Below, piece after piece: positions 1 through 14,256 of a stretch of DNA of 64,000 bases. Position 1 is the stretch's first letter. Every line of letters begins with the position of its first letter. The notes beneath the pieces were generated by a model. The model was not told the DNA's origin. It worked only from the letters and a program-made list of their open reading frames with translations, and did no database searches. This stretch comes from Monilinia fructicola (Eukaryota > Ascomycota > Leotiomycetes > Helotiales > Sclerotiniaceae): positions 1,319,001 to 1,383,000 of the forward strand of contig VICG01000015.1 in assembly GCA_008692225.1 (NCBI GenBank). The letters run 5' to 3'. Position numbers and translations under genes: made by a program.

Positions 1-840
1 CATGAATACTACTTAGGTACCTCAGCAATTAATCGAATATATAAATATACTACCTAAGTAGATAGCTATCTACTTATATTATAATAATAAATAAAACAAT
101 GAAACTCCGTATATATATATAAGTAAATATATATATCTACGAATGTATTTATATAAACCTCTTTAAAGAGTATTATAAAGTATATAACCTTAATATAAGA
201 AGATTTCTCTATTATTTATAAATTATATAAATATTTATAAAATTAATAAATAATAATAATTATTATAATAATAATTATTATATAATAAATAATAATAATT
301 ATTATATAATTATCTTACTTACTATATTAATTAATATAAAATATATTTTATTTCTTCTTCTCTCTTTATTAACTATTTAATATCTACCGCCCTCTATAAA
401 TACTTAATTACTTATTAAATATTATCTTTTCTTTTATATTATTATTTTCCTAGTATTTACCTTTCCCTATAAATACCTAATTACTTATTGACTATTATCT
501 TTTTTTTATACTATTATCTATTTAATATCTATCTCCCCTTATAGATACCTAATTACTTACTAAGTATTATCTTTTCTTTTATACTATTACCTCCTTAATA
601 TCTACTTCCCCTTATAGATATCTAATTATTTACTAGATATTATCTTTTCTTTTATATTATTATCTACTTAATATCTACCTTCCCCTATAAATACCCAATT
701 ACTTACTAGATATTATTTTTTCTTTTATATTACTACCTCCTTAATATCTATCTTTCCCCATAAATACCCAATTACTTACTACGTATCATCTTTTCTTTTA
801 TACCACCACCTCCCTACGGAGTACTCGAGTAACCCGCCCT
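1..840. other. AT-rich, RIP-like gene-free block
   Basis: Almost pure A/T sequence with TATATA, TAATAATTAT and similar low-complexity runs, and no plausible coding frame on either strand. G and C return abruptly after about 815. In filamentous ascomycetes such blocks usually come from repeats mutated by repeat-induced point mutation (RIP). I see no transposase remnant; the only recognisable structure is the 73-bp tandem repeat annotated separately. The RIP origin is inferred from composition. Confidence 0.7.
345..815. repeat. 73-bp tandem repeat, about 6.5 copies
   Basis: The element TATAAATACNNAATTACTTA recurs with starts near 395, 468, 540, 613, 686 and 759, a spacing of 72-73 bp. Each unit continues with a TTATCTTTTCTTTTATA-like tract and a pyrimidine-rich part containing TAATATCTA. 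The copies differ mainly by C/T changes, and the right-hand copies keep more C than the left-hand ones. Confidence 0.85.
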
Positions 841-1186
841 TCCTACTCCCCCCACCTGTTCAATCATCCCAAACGCCCCCTCTCGCTCTTATCTGTACAG
901 CCCGGTCGAGCACAGTATTTGTGCGGTTAGAACTTAGAAGACAACCTCCCGCTAGTACAAGTAGAGAAAGCTACTAGTTCTAAAAGTAGGTAAGCCAACC
1001 ATAACATCATACCCCATCATCATCATAGCTCCTCAAATCCGGAGAGTAACTTCGAACTACCTAGCTCAATACAAACAAACAAGTAGCTAGCTCAACTTTC
1101 TTAATAAAACCCAAATTGAAAAAAGCTCCCCCAACCTCATAGGTATTTCTTCAACTTATTAAAATTATCACAGAATATCTACGAGA
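841..1186 (+). promoter_or_regulatory. upstream region of the branching-enzyme gene
   Basis: Normal-composition sequence between the AT-rich block and the GBE1 start codon. It contains pyrimidine-rich patches (CTCCCCCAACC near 1125-1135) typical of fungal 5' untranslated regions. I see no unambiguous TATA box or regulator site, so this is called only from its position. Confidence 0.35.
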
Positions 1187-3535
1187 ATGGCCGTTGCAAC
1201 TAAGTTGGCAACTACTTCAATCATGGAGGATCAACCACCAAAGGGAATACCAAATGATGGAACAGGTAAGGTTTGAACCATCCTAGAGCTATAATCAAGT
1301 ACTGATCAGTCTAGGTGTTATCCAGCTTGATCCATGGCTTGAACCATTCAGAGATTCTTTAAAGCACCGATTCTCGAAAGCGCAAGACTGGATTAAAACC
1401 ATCGATGATACTGAAGGTGGTCTTGAGAAATTCAGCAGAGTTCGTAAAGCTATGATGGACCCTTGCTCAGAACTAATCATACCAGGGCACGGAGAAGTTT
1501 GGATTCAATGTCGACAAGAACAACAATATTACATATAGAGAATGGGCTCCGAATGCAACTCAAGCATTCTTGATTGGTGAATTTAGTATTTCTCTCCTTT
1601 CCCAACTGCTGAAGCGTTGCGCATTAACATTATCTAGATGATTGGAACCGCGAATCACACCCTATGAAAAAGGACCCATTCGGCGTTTTTGAGATCGTTG
1701 TATCAGCAAAGAATGGCAAACCAGCCATAGCACATAATTCTAAAGTCAAGGTCAGTCGTTCTGACAATATCTACGCCGTTACCCCTCACTGACCCCACCA
1801 GATCTCCTTGATTACCCCTTCCGGTGAACGAATTGAACGAATTCCGGCATGGATCAAATATGTCACACAAGATCTCGCCGTCTCCCCCGTTTACGATGCT
1901 AGATTCTGGAACCCCCCTCAATCCGAACGATATGTCTTCAAAAACCCCAGACCGAAGAAGCCAGAGAGCGTTAGGGTATATGAGGCACACGTTGGGATTT
2001 CGTCTCCAGAACTACGAGTTTCTACATACAAGGAGTTTACAAAGAACATGTTACCAAGAATAAACCACTTGGGTTATAATGTGATTCAACTCATGGCTAT
2101 CATGGAGCATGCATATTATGCAAGCTTCGGTTATCAGATCAACAGTTTCTTTGCTGCAAGCAGTCGATATGGGACACCTGATGACCTGAAAGAGCTCATT
2201 GATACTGCACACGGACTGGGTATCACTGTTCTGCTTGATGTGGTCCACAGTCATGCGTCCAAGAATGTGCTGGATGGACTTAATGAATTCGATGGAACAG
2301 ACAGCTGCTATTTCCACGAAGGTCCAAAAGGAAAGCACGAGTTATGGGATAGTAGACTTTTCAACTATGGCTCTCACGAAGTCTTGAGATTTTTGCTCAG
2401 TAACCTGCGATTTTGGATGGATGAATACAATTTTGACGGATTTCGCTTTGACGGCGTGACCAGCATGCTTTATACCCATCATGGAATTGGAACGGGATTT
2501 TCTGGAGGTTACCATGAGTACTTTGGCCCGGGTGTTGATGAAGATGGTGTTGTCTACCTCATGATTGCTAATGAGATGTTGCATCAACTATTCCCAGAGT
2601 CTATCAGTATTGCCGAAGATGTATCGGGAATGCCTGCATTGTGCTTGCCATTAGCACTTGGTGGTGTAGGATTTGATTATAGACTCGCCATGGCAATTCC
2701 CGATATGTGGATCAAGATCCTCAAGGAGAAGAAGGATGATGAGTGGGATCTTGGGAATATCTGCTTTACCTTAACAAACAGACGTCATGGGGAGAAGACT
2801 ATTGCATACTGCGAGAGTCACGACCAAGCCTTGGTTGGAGATAAGTCCATCATGATGCATTTGTGTGACGCAGAGATGTATACCAATATGTCAAAACTTA
2901 CACAGTTTACACCAATCATCGAACGCGGAATGGCTCTACACAAGATGATCCGCCTTCTGACTCATGGTCTTGGAGGTGAGGGCTACCTTAATTTCGAGGG
3001 TAACGAATTTGGCCATCCAGAATGGCTTGACTTCCCTCGTGAGGGTAACAACAACAGCTTCTGGTATGCTCGTCGTCAATTCAACCTCCCAGATGATGAA
3101 CTTCTTCGCTACAGAGAATTGAACGAGTTTGACGCTCATATGCAACATCTCGAGGCAAAGTACGGATGGTTACATAGTGATCAAGCATACATCAGTTTGA
3201 AGAATGAATCCGATAAGGTCATTGTCTTTGAGCGAGCAGGTTTATTATGGATCTTCAATTTCCATCCAACTCAGAGCTTTGTAGACTACAGAGTTGGTAT
3301 TGAGCAGGAGGGTACTTACAGAGTTGTCCTCAACACTGATACCAAGGATGTTGGAGGGTTTGAAAGAATTGATGCTGGAACGCGCTTTTTCACAACACCT
3401 TTCGCATGGAACGACCGGAAAAACTTTATACAAGTGTATATTCCTACCCGTACAGCAATTGTAAGTTTCCCCACGATTATGTTAATGCTGGAGACTAATT
3501 ATTTACAGGTATTGGCACTCGAATCTACACTATGA
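1187..3535 (+). CDS. GBE1: 1,4-alpha-glucan (glycogen) branching enzyme, GH13
   Basis: Cuts alpha-1,4 glucan chains and rejoins them as alpha-1,6 branches during cytosolic glycogen synthesis. Six exons: 1187-1265, 1315-1439, 1486-1585, 1638-1750, 1802-3460 and 3509-3535, giving 700 residues, the usual family length. An N-terminal CBM48-type segment ([21 protein letters not shown]) precedes the GH13 barrel. The catalytic triad is visible: nucleophile D356 in DGFRFDGV, acid/base E411 in AEDVSG, and D480 in ESHDQ. The substrate-loop sequence [12 protein letters not shown] is also present. The second intron has an unusual GTTCGT donor, chosen because only it joins FSR to GTEKFGFNV in frame with an ACTAAT branch site close to the AG. 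The last intron (3461-3508, 48 bp) is in frame without a stop. No frame corrections are needed. Confidence 0.96.
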
Positions 3536-4166
3536 AGTTAGAATTTGGTAATGATAGGCAATGGCGAAGCGAAAACGAGGAGTGAAAATAAACTGAATAT
3601 GAACGAACGACTGAGAAGAAATCATGATGACGTTGCTTTTCAATACCTCTTTGTGTCGATAGATTTTACTTGAGTTATGTGAGCCCATTGCAGCGAAGGC
3701 AAAAATAAAAAATAGATTTTTTTTTTTTTGATTTTCCCCTCCCGACCAAAATAAGATACATTTTTGGTGGGACAACAACAATATGCTCAATCTTTGTGGC
3801 CTTACCTAGTAAACATAAGTATAAAAAATGATCCGTACTTTACATTGAATATGTCTCAGATTTTGAAGTTATCAATTGTTCGACATACTTAATACTTACA
3901 ACATATTTTTCAACAATTGATCTCATCTTTCTTGTGTTGTTGATGTTGTTGTTGTTGATGTTGATCTGAAGATTGTTATTTAATCTTCAACTCGGGTCAA
4001 AACGGGAAGTCGGAATTTGAGCCATCACGTGGGGGTATACGCTAACAATTAGTCGAGAAGCTCATTTTGCTGCTGGCTTCAATTTACCTCTCTTTTTGCA
4101 AGACCATACCTCCAACAATCTTTGTATCTCCACTCCCATCTTCAACGCTCTTATTCATCCGTCAAG
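3536..4166. other. intergenic region between GBE1 and ATP2
   Basis: Contains the GBE1 3' untranslated sequence with a T-rich run near 3718-3730, a TTGTTGATG repeat near 3934-3962, and the ATP2 promoter. A CACGTG E-box lies at about 4025-4030, roughly 140 bp before the ATP2 start. No further gene is evident. Confidence 0.5.
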
Positions 4167-6596
<2,430 letters not shown>

Positions 6597-7200
6597 ATTA
6601 GATGATAAATAGGGGATGATGTGTATAATTCCAGAAGGATGCGAGATGAAGATGAATGAAAAAAGGGAAGGGTAGGCAGCGTTGGAGCTTGGGCTGTGTA
6701 CAGACTTGAGAAAGTCCGAGACAGGAAAACAAATCCTCTGATTATCGCATCTCCTTTTTAAAGCTAAGCCTTGTAACAACTCACCAACAATTTTCTTTAT
6801 TGATGTTAAATGACTTGATGATGTCTGCCAATGCATGAGTCGAGTGGATGGACTTTGATGTATGTGATGTGAATGTCATATTGGGTTGAAGGATTTGAAT
6901 GATATCTATGATGAATATGAATTTGACTATCGATACCAGCGCAGAAAAGGTATAAATCTGTCGTGAGCACAAGGTATATTGACCTACATCCCATCACGCA
7001 ACAACGATTTCACAAAGTCACAGATCGCAGACCACCTGGGCATGCATGGAATATGTTCATTTGGCATATATATGCGCATTATTCCTATTGTTGGATCCGT
7101 TTGTTGTTTGATGATTTTGTTTCTGTGTGATGTGTGATGTATGATGTTTGATGTTTATGTGTTTACATTGGGTTTTCTCATTCCATCTCCTTGTATTTTC
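6597..7200. other. ATP2 3' flank
   Basis: A-rich 3' untranslated sequence after the ATP2 stop, then TGATG-rich sequence (TGATGTGTGATGTATGATG near 7127-7145). No coding signal on either strand. Confidence 0.5.
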
Positions 7201-7201
7201 G

Positions 7202-7344
7202 GATCTAGAGATCTAGAGATCTAGAGATTTGGGGATTTGGGGATTTGGGGATTTGGGGATTTGGGGATTTGGGGATTTGGGGATTTGGGGATTTGGGGAT
7301 TTGGGGATTTGGGGATTTGGGGATTTGGGGATTTGGGGATTTGG
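7202..7344 (+). repeat. octamer array: (GATCTAGA)3 then (GATTTGGG)15
   Basis: Three copies of GATCTAGA at 7202-7225 lead in phase into fifteen uninterrupted copies of GATTTGGG to 7344. Read as GGGGATTT, the plus strand has more than ten G4 runs separated by ATTT, which can fold into a stable G-quadruplex. The two octamers differ at three positions, all transitions. Confidence 0.95.
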
Positions 7345-7434
7345 GATGCGGGTTGAATTACGGGAGAGGGGAGGGGGATAGGGGGAGGTAGGTAGGTAGG
7401 TAGGTAGATTTGCCATCTGATGGAGGGATGGGTT

Positions 7435-7575
7435 TCGGTTGGAGGGTTAGGGGAAGGGGAAGGGGAAGGGAAAGGGAAAGGGAAAGGGAAAGGGAAAGGG
7501 AAAGGGAAAGGGAAAGGAGAGGAGAGGAGAGGAGAGGAGAGGAGAGGAGGGGAGTGGAGGGGAGTGGAGTGGAGG
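7435..7575 (+). repeat. polypurine tract: GGGGAA, GGGAAA and GGAGA repeats
   Basis: About 140 bp of pure purine on the plus strand. It passes from GGGGAA units to GGGAAA units (about 7450-7517), then GGAGA (7517-7547) and GGAGT units. It has mirror symmetry and G3 runs, so both triplex and quadruplex structures are possible. A frame open here encodes only Arg/Glu or Gly/Lys alternation and is not a gene. Confidence 0.9.
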
Positions 7576-7669
7576 AAAAAGCTTCGTTTTTTCATCGCTG
7601 GTTTGAAAGTGAACTTGGACGTATGTATGCGTGGATGTACGCGGGGGGTTTATAGTAGGTTATAATGTA

Positions 7670-8155
7670 TTATATGTTATTATGTATTATATTATATTAT
7701 ATTATATTATATATTATATTATATTATATTATATTATATTATTATATTATATTATATTATATATATATTATATTATATTATATTATATATATATATTATA
7801 TTATATTATATTATATTATATTATATTATATTATATTATATTATATTATATTATATTATATTATATTATATTATATTATATTATATTATATTATATTATA
7901 TTATATTATATTATATTATATTATATTATATATATATTATATTATATTATATTATATTATATTATATTATATTATATATATTATATTATATTATATTATA
8001 TTATATTATATATATTATATTATATATATTATATTATATTATATTATATTATATTATATTATATTATATTATATTATATTATATTATATTATATTATATT
8101 ATATATCATATCATATCATATCATATCATATCATATCATATCATATCATATCCTA
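7670..8155. repeat. ATATT pentanucleotide array ending in (ATATC)n
   Basis: About 430 bp of near-perfect ATATT/TTATA pentamers with short phase slips at TATATATAT, followed by about ten ATATC units (8106-8152). Apparent long frames such as YYIILYYIIL are artefacts of the pentamer. Confidence 0.97.
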
Positions 8156-8626
8156 TAATGCGACGTGATGTAATGTAATGTAATGTAATATAATGCGCTA
8201 TGCTGTGATATGACAGCACACTAACGAACTACCCAGATTCTTCGCTTGGGGAGTTCGAGGAAAGGGGGGAGGGGGAGGGAATACTTGACAAAGGAAGGGA
8301 AAGGCGGCAAATGAGTTTATAACCTTATATAGATAGATAGGCAGACAGGTGGGTGGGTGGGTAGGCAGGTAGGTAGGTGGGTAAGCACCTGGAATCTCTG
8401 ATGGCGAGATCGATGTGTTTGATGGACGACGCGTTCGATGGACGACGCATTCAGATGGTATGTTGGTCAAACTGGGGATGAGGGCTGGGGGAGGGAAAGG
8501 GAGAGGGAGAGGGAGAGGGAAAGGAAAGGGAAAGCAAAGCAATGTAATCAAAGAACCACATCCATCCATCCCATCCCATCCCGCACAAAAACATTCCAGG
8601 TTCTAGCATACAAGGATTTGTATTGT

Positions 8627-8669
<43 letters not shown>

Positions 8670-9763
8670 CAAACAAAAAGATAAATAGATAAACAAACAA
8701 ACAACAACACATAAAGATCATAAATATATAAAGAATAGCCCACTCCATCTATAATAGCTATTCAGAAGCTCAAAGGAGAAAATAATCAATTACTTATATA
8801 TATTATTTTTTAATTATATACGATTCACGAAAGGAGGACTAATTATGGAAGGATATATTTAAGATCCCTATTGTAATATCTGTACTTTATTGTACAATTT
8901 CTATTATTAACTTTAATTTCAATCATTATGCAGTTCAGTTCAGTTCAGTTCAGTTCAGTTCAGTTCAGTTTAATTTAGTTCAGTTCAGATCTGGTTGAGA
9001 TTGTTATCCCCTGAGCGGGATGCTCTCGCCATCAAAATATCTACCCCCATCTGCAATGCTCGTGCTCTCATATACTGCTTATCTTATTTCAAAACCTTCG
9101 AGGTATTTTTGGAATGATGCGACGCTGCTCCATTCCAAACACATAGTGTCATATCATACGTATTTCCTCCATGTCTTCTCACGCAGATACGGTATCCATC
9201 CTTCCATGCTTCCATCATATGTTACAACATCAATCAATTCATGCATCTCAAATTCACCAAACACCCCAACCACGAATTCATCCCAACTTCCTTCCCCCTT
9301 TCCTCCCAGAACCTCAAAACAACAAAACTAGAATTTTAAACCCCTGTCATCTTCTATCCATCATATGACGCCCAATCCGACGGTATGTGAAAGATCATTC
9401 GCAGGTGAATTTCTGGGTATAGTGCCATTGCTCCCATCCTAGTAGTAACCCCTATATTATGCCGCGAAAAAGCAGCAATCTCGAAACGCCGTTCATCCCA
9501 ATCCTATGCTCATCCGAGAACCAGAGCACCAGTTCCCAAGTCATGCGTTATATCAAGTACGTGACTTTGTACCATCGAAGAAAAGTGTAAAAACAAATTA
9601 TCAATTGCATCAAGAAGCAAATTGATAAGAGAAAGTTAAAAAGTTCGAGAAGGTGGGTTTCGAATCCCTAAAACGCCAGGTTTTGTTACATCAAAGATCG
9701 CATCACCAGAAGGTAGAGCGATCCGTCTGCGTATATGAAATAGAACGAAAGTATGAAGAGTGA
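8156..9763. other. gene-free region with small repeats
   Basis: Contains a polypurine stretch near 8488-8530, an AT dinucleotide run near 8638-8663, and a CAGTT pentamer array at about 8935-8990. The rest has no convincing reading frame on either strand. The last part (9500-9763) is the 3' flank of the minus-strand gene that ends at 9764. Confidence 0.6.
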
Positions 9764-12715
9764 CTAAAAGTCAACTTCCTTTACCCAGCCCAGTTTCTCC
9801 TTCTTGTTGAATGCTGTACAAACTTCCATGCAATAAGCGGTGACAGTATCAACGCTAGTCCAAGGACCAATGATAGTAGGCTCACCCTTTGAGGAGAAGC
9901 CTTTCAAGAGTTTATATATCCGACGGCATTGCTATGTCGCCAGGCATCCCCTCTCCTGAAATCATATTGCTGCTGCTTGGCCCAGACTTTGTGATCTTTT
10001 GCCCGATCATCTTCAGTATTCCCTGGCGAAGGACGCATGCTGATAATAGCACGAGTACATTCTTCAAGGCAAACAGCATGGAGATGAACAAACAATTCTT
10101 GGAGAACCGGAATGTCCTTACTGATACCTGAAAGCCAAGCGAACATCGGTACAAGTCCTTCCCAATTGTTGGCATTCTGAGCTTTTTGGCTATAGCTGGT
10201 TTCCTTGGGACTAGAACAAGGAAGTCCCTTGAAGTATCTCATGTACTGACAAAGGCATTCAACCACGACCATCACCCCAGCTGTGCGTTCAACAACAGGT
10301 TTGAGTTGGTGTTGATCACCATCTACCCTTGTCATACGTTCACCCTTTTTCTTGAGGTTGCGAGCGAATTCCCTAATCTGCTCAGATTTACTGGCCGAAA
10401 TACTTTGAGGAGTAGTGGCGGTAACATTAGCACTCTGAGGAGTTTGAGGATTGCCATCGCTAGAAGTCACTCTAGTCATAGGGGCAGCTTTGGAACCTTC
10501 GCTCTTCTTCGGTGTGGCAAGTAACCCTTTCTGAGATGATCCAGGACGCATAGGCGATTTTAATGGATTTGGAACAGTCTTTCGAGCCGTCGTAGCCTCG
10601 AGATTGTCCGGACGCTTTGCACGCTTTGGTGGAGGCTCAGAGTTCGAAGGAAGCACGTCACTTGGACGTTTCTTCGAGACAGTCTTTTTGGCTTGAGTTG
10701 ATAAAGGTATGTCATCCTCAGACTCTGATTCCGAATCATTCTGCCTTGGCATTCGTAGAGATAGCCGGGGCTTTCTTTGCAGAACCATGAGCCATCATCG
10801 CCTCAACACCATCCTTCTTTCTGATAGTTTCCAGTCGCAAAAATTCCGGTGTAGGTCTTGGGGGATAACCTGACCAGGCGCTCAATAGTCGTAGACTTCC
10901 TTTTGGAATAAGGCAGCTTGACGATAAGTGATTGGCGCGTAGCGGGTGCTTTGGAAACTTCACGAGGCTTTTGTAATGGCGTATTTGAGGCAGATCTTTT
11001 GGGAGGATGACCAATTTTGGCACCAGTAACAGTCTTGCGAGCAACACCAGGGGCATCTGGCTTACGAGCTTGCGTATGACGTTCTTCGACTGTCAACGAA
11101 CCCGATTTTTCTTGACGGGGCTCAGGCGCCGAAGTAGACTTTTCACTCTCTTTCTGCTTATCGGTTTTCTCCTTGAGTTCCGCCAATGCCGCTTCAATAA
11201 CGTCAGGAAGTGTTGGTGAAAGCAGAGGTGGAAGCTTGAAGAGTGAAGCTGTTCTGGGAGGTGTGGTTGGTGAGGTGGCTCGCTGCAAGGACAATTCCTT
11301 TGGTGGAAGTTTCTTGCCATTGACCGCGGGCTTGGACTTGGGGGGAGCGTTTGACGCCGAGGCCTTTGGGTCAGGTTTCTTCGGGCTGTCAAATATGGTA
11401 GGGCCGGTTAAGTCGGCAGGAAGTGGTGAAAGTAATGGTGGTAAATTGTTGATAGGTCTTCCAGAGGATCTATTTGATTTTGTCTCGCTTGTTCCTTTCG
11501 AGAACTTTGATGCATGGTCATCTGACTTGCTCAAATTGGAAGGAGGGGCTTTTGCCTTGGAGGAAATATTGTCGGGCTTGACGATTTTTTGCAGGTGAGA
11601 ATTAGCACGATCAGTTCTGGCACGCTTCTCTGCGTGGGATGGTTCCTCCGATTCGTGTGGTCGTTTGTTGATCCTACCATCGGGAACCATTCTTCGGGGA
11701 GACTGTGGACGAGGAGGTAAACTGTGCTTCATGGGGGCGTCCCAGGTAGGAAGTGAGGAGCTCGGTCGCATAGATGATTTCGTTTGTGATGTAGTAACTT
11801 CTTTAGATCTCGATGAATCCCTCGTTGTTTCCATGCGGTTTTTAGTGCCATTGGTACCATTGCTGAGATGTTGTGGTTTCGTAGGATTACTTCGAGGAGG
11901 GTTGGAATTTCTATGGCATTGTGAGAAGTGTCATAGAAATCAATCATTCAAAACATACCTATCAATACCATTCTTCGCTCCATATTCTGCCTTGCTTGCA
12001 GAGTGTGCCGCATTTCCATTCTTGTGGATTTCTCCATTCGGAGGAGCCTCGAAGGAAGATCCACGCGCCATTGAAGTCGCATTGGAGATGTTGCTTGCAT
12101 TTCTTGCATGTGCTTTTGGAACCGCCGCATCCGGGGTTGCAGATGTTCTTGGGGTAGGTTTGATTCCTTCTTTCTTCAACTTGTTATAATCCGCAATCGA
12201 CATCTTTTTGTTCGGGTCTCTTTGGGGGGTATTTAAGTTGCTTCGACCTGCACTGTTTGTTGGACTGGCGGCTGCTTGATCTTCATGATCGAATCCTTGT
12301 GGAACTTGAACGTCGCGATCTCCTGCAGAGAATACCGTCATGTATTGAAGCTTGCGAGCTTCCATATGCTCGGTGGGTAGGTTCCAAGGTATTTGGGGAT
12401 AGTTGAGCTCTTCATGGGATCGCGAATTGAAGATTCCTTTCTCGGCATCGGGAATTTTGAGGATGTGCGGTAACTCGGAGACGTCAGTACAGCCAGGAGG
12501 AAGAAGATTCTTGGGATGTGCAAGCTTACTTCTGGGAGAGCATCTTCGGTAAGATAATGAAATATGTTCTGCAATCCACCGACGGTATTGGTGGTTTTGG
12601 AAGCGGCGTCCATGGTCTTCCTCTTCTGCATCCTTTCTCTGGCTACCATGTCAGCCATCACGAAGGGATCAAATCTCTTCTTCGCTAGAGGTTCGCGGTG
12701 TAATGAAGAAGACAT
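9764..12715 (-). CDS. large Ser/Pro/Lys-rich, probably nuclear protein of unknown function
   Basis: I do not recognise the family. The start MSSSLHREPLAKKRFDPF is at 12715. Introns are at 12474-12529 and 11911-11958. The N-terminus is compact (KKRFDPFVMADMVARERMQ; later ILKIPDAEKGIFNSRSHEEL). A long disordered middle is rich in Ser, Pro and Lys with putative nuclear signals (KRPHESEEP, PPPKRAKRP). The C-terminus is helical and hydrophobic (WEGLVPMFAWLSGISKDIPV) and ends GWVKEVDF at 9764. Three frame breaks occur: near 10865 at a run of C, near 10735, and near 9945. Corrected, the locus gives exactly 949 codons including the stop, which supports sequence error over decay. A 56-bp intron with a weak GTCTGG donor could also explain the last break. 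The gene is on the same strand as the SUZ12 homologue, 2.3 kb away. Confidence 0.75.
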
Positions 12716-13305
12716 ATTCGCGATGGTGGATCTTTGGCGATATGTTCCTGAGACACGAATATGTCGAATTGAAGGAGAGTGTACAGGAAACTTACATATT
12801 TTCAACCGATTTTATAATGTGCGCGAAAAGGTGAAGGTATTCTGGACGATAATTTGACAATAGAAACTTATTTTACTTTATTTATTTTTTTTCCTATTGT
12901 GACGTTCGTTTCGTAGCTATTGGTGAATATCATGGCCTAACCATTGTCGCAACGATACCGTATTGCCGTATTGCACCACAATGAAGTTCGCGACAAGGGC
13001 GAACAATTAATTGATTCCAGGTTCCAAGGTTACCTTTGCGGCAGAGAGAGAGGGAGAGGAAGAGGAAGAATGAAAAGGAAAGTGAAATTGAAAATGAAAG
13101 TGACGGGATTGAACTATTAATTGAATTATTACCAAAAGATAGAAGAAGTTTGTTTTTCCCTTTCTTTACTTTGAAACAATCAATCAATCGATCAATCAAT
13201 ATGTTATTCTTCACTTTTATAATAATGTCATTCCTCCTATTCAGGTTTCTTCTTCAATGCCCGCGTCTGAGAGGTTGGCGGTTGTTGTTGGTGTAGGAGA
13301 TGGTA

Positions 13306-13490
13306 TGTGTGTATAGATGTATGTATGTGTATGTATGTATGTATGTATGTATGTATGTATGTATGTCTGGATGTATGTCTGGATGTATGTATGTATGTAT
13401 GTATGTGTATGTATGTATGTATGTATGTATGTATGTATGTATGTCTGGATGTATGTCTGGATGTATGTATGTATGTCTGTATATATCTTT
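13306..13490. repeat. ATGT tetramer array with a duplicated 78-bp block
   Basis: Tandem ATGT interrupted by paired TCTGGATGTATGTCTGG insertions. The first insertion (TCTGG at 13366) recurs at 13444, a 78-bp offset, with the GTGT interruption also repeated, so a block of the microsatellite was itself duplicated. Confidence 0.9.
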
Positions 13491-13914
13491 ATAGTGTAAT
13501 AAATAGGAAATCAGATAAACAATATAATAACATAATAACATAACAATAATAACAAAGTATAATAATATAATAAGTACCTAGGTAGGTGATTACTAGGTAT
13601 GTATGGGCGAATGTATTGGATCCAAACTCTCCGTATGTAAGTAATTTGAATGAATGATTTGCGTGAGGACCGGTAAAGAGAAGACGGACGGGTTGGACTG
13701 GATTGGACTGGACTGGATTGGACTGGATTGGATTGTTTGATGATTGCAGGTTGCAGGTTGCAGGTTGCAGGTGATTGATTTCAAGGTTGATTGTTGTTTA
13801 TTCCATTATGGGAATTGATCATTTGGGGTCTTTGGCTTTCTTATTATTATCAAGGTCCTTGCGCTCAAAGTTGAATCATTAGGTATGACTGACTTATTCT
13901 GTATGTACTAAGGT

Positions 13915-14002
13915 TGTGCTAGTATTGTGCTAGTATTGTGCTAATATTGTGCTAATATTATGCTAATATTATACTAGTATTATCCTAATACTACACTAGT
14001 AT
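13915..14002. repeat. 11-bp tandem repeat, eight copies with stepwise change
   Basis: Eight consecutive 11-mers start as GTGCTAGTATT and pass through GTGCTAATATT, ATGCTAATATT, ATACTAGTATT and ATCCTAATACT to ACACTAGTATC. Almost every step is a single transition. Confidence 0.9.
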
Positions 14003-14224
14003 CCCCTTCTCAACTCTTAAAGCATATTTATTATACCCGACTCGAGCACTTATATATAATATTAGATTTCTCTTCTATTATGATCTCTATCATTATCTAT
14101 AGATTTTTATTATAAATAATAAATATCATATACTTTGTGATACCTACCTACCCAGCCCTTACCAAAGCAGATGAATAGTAAATATTAACATATCCATATT
14201 GTAATTAACGTAATATACCTGTAC

Positions 14225-14256
<32 letters not shown>

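Noticed and set aside
7665..8168. Open frames of 167-175 codons reading YYIILYYIIL
   Set aside because: They are the translation of the ATATT pentamer array; there is no information content beyond the repeat.
11173..12189. Long plus-strand frames opposite the gene at 9.8-12.7 kb
   Set aside because: Antisense shadows of the Ser/Pro/Lys-rich coding sequence.
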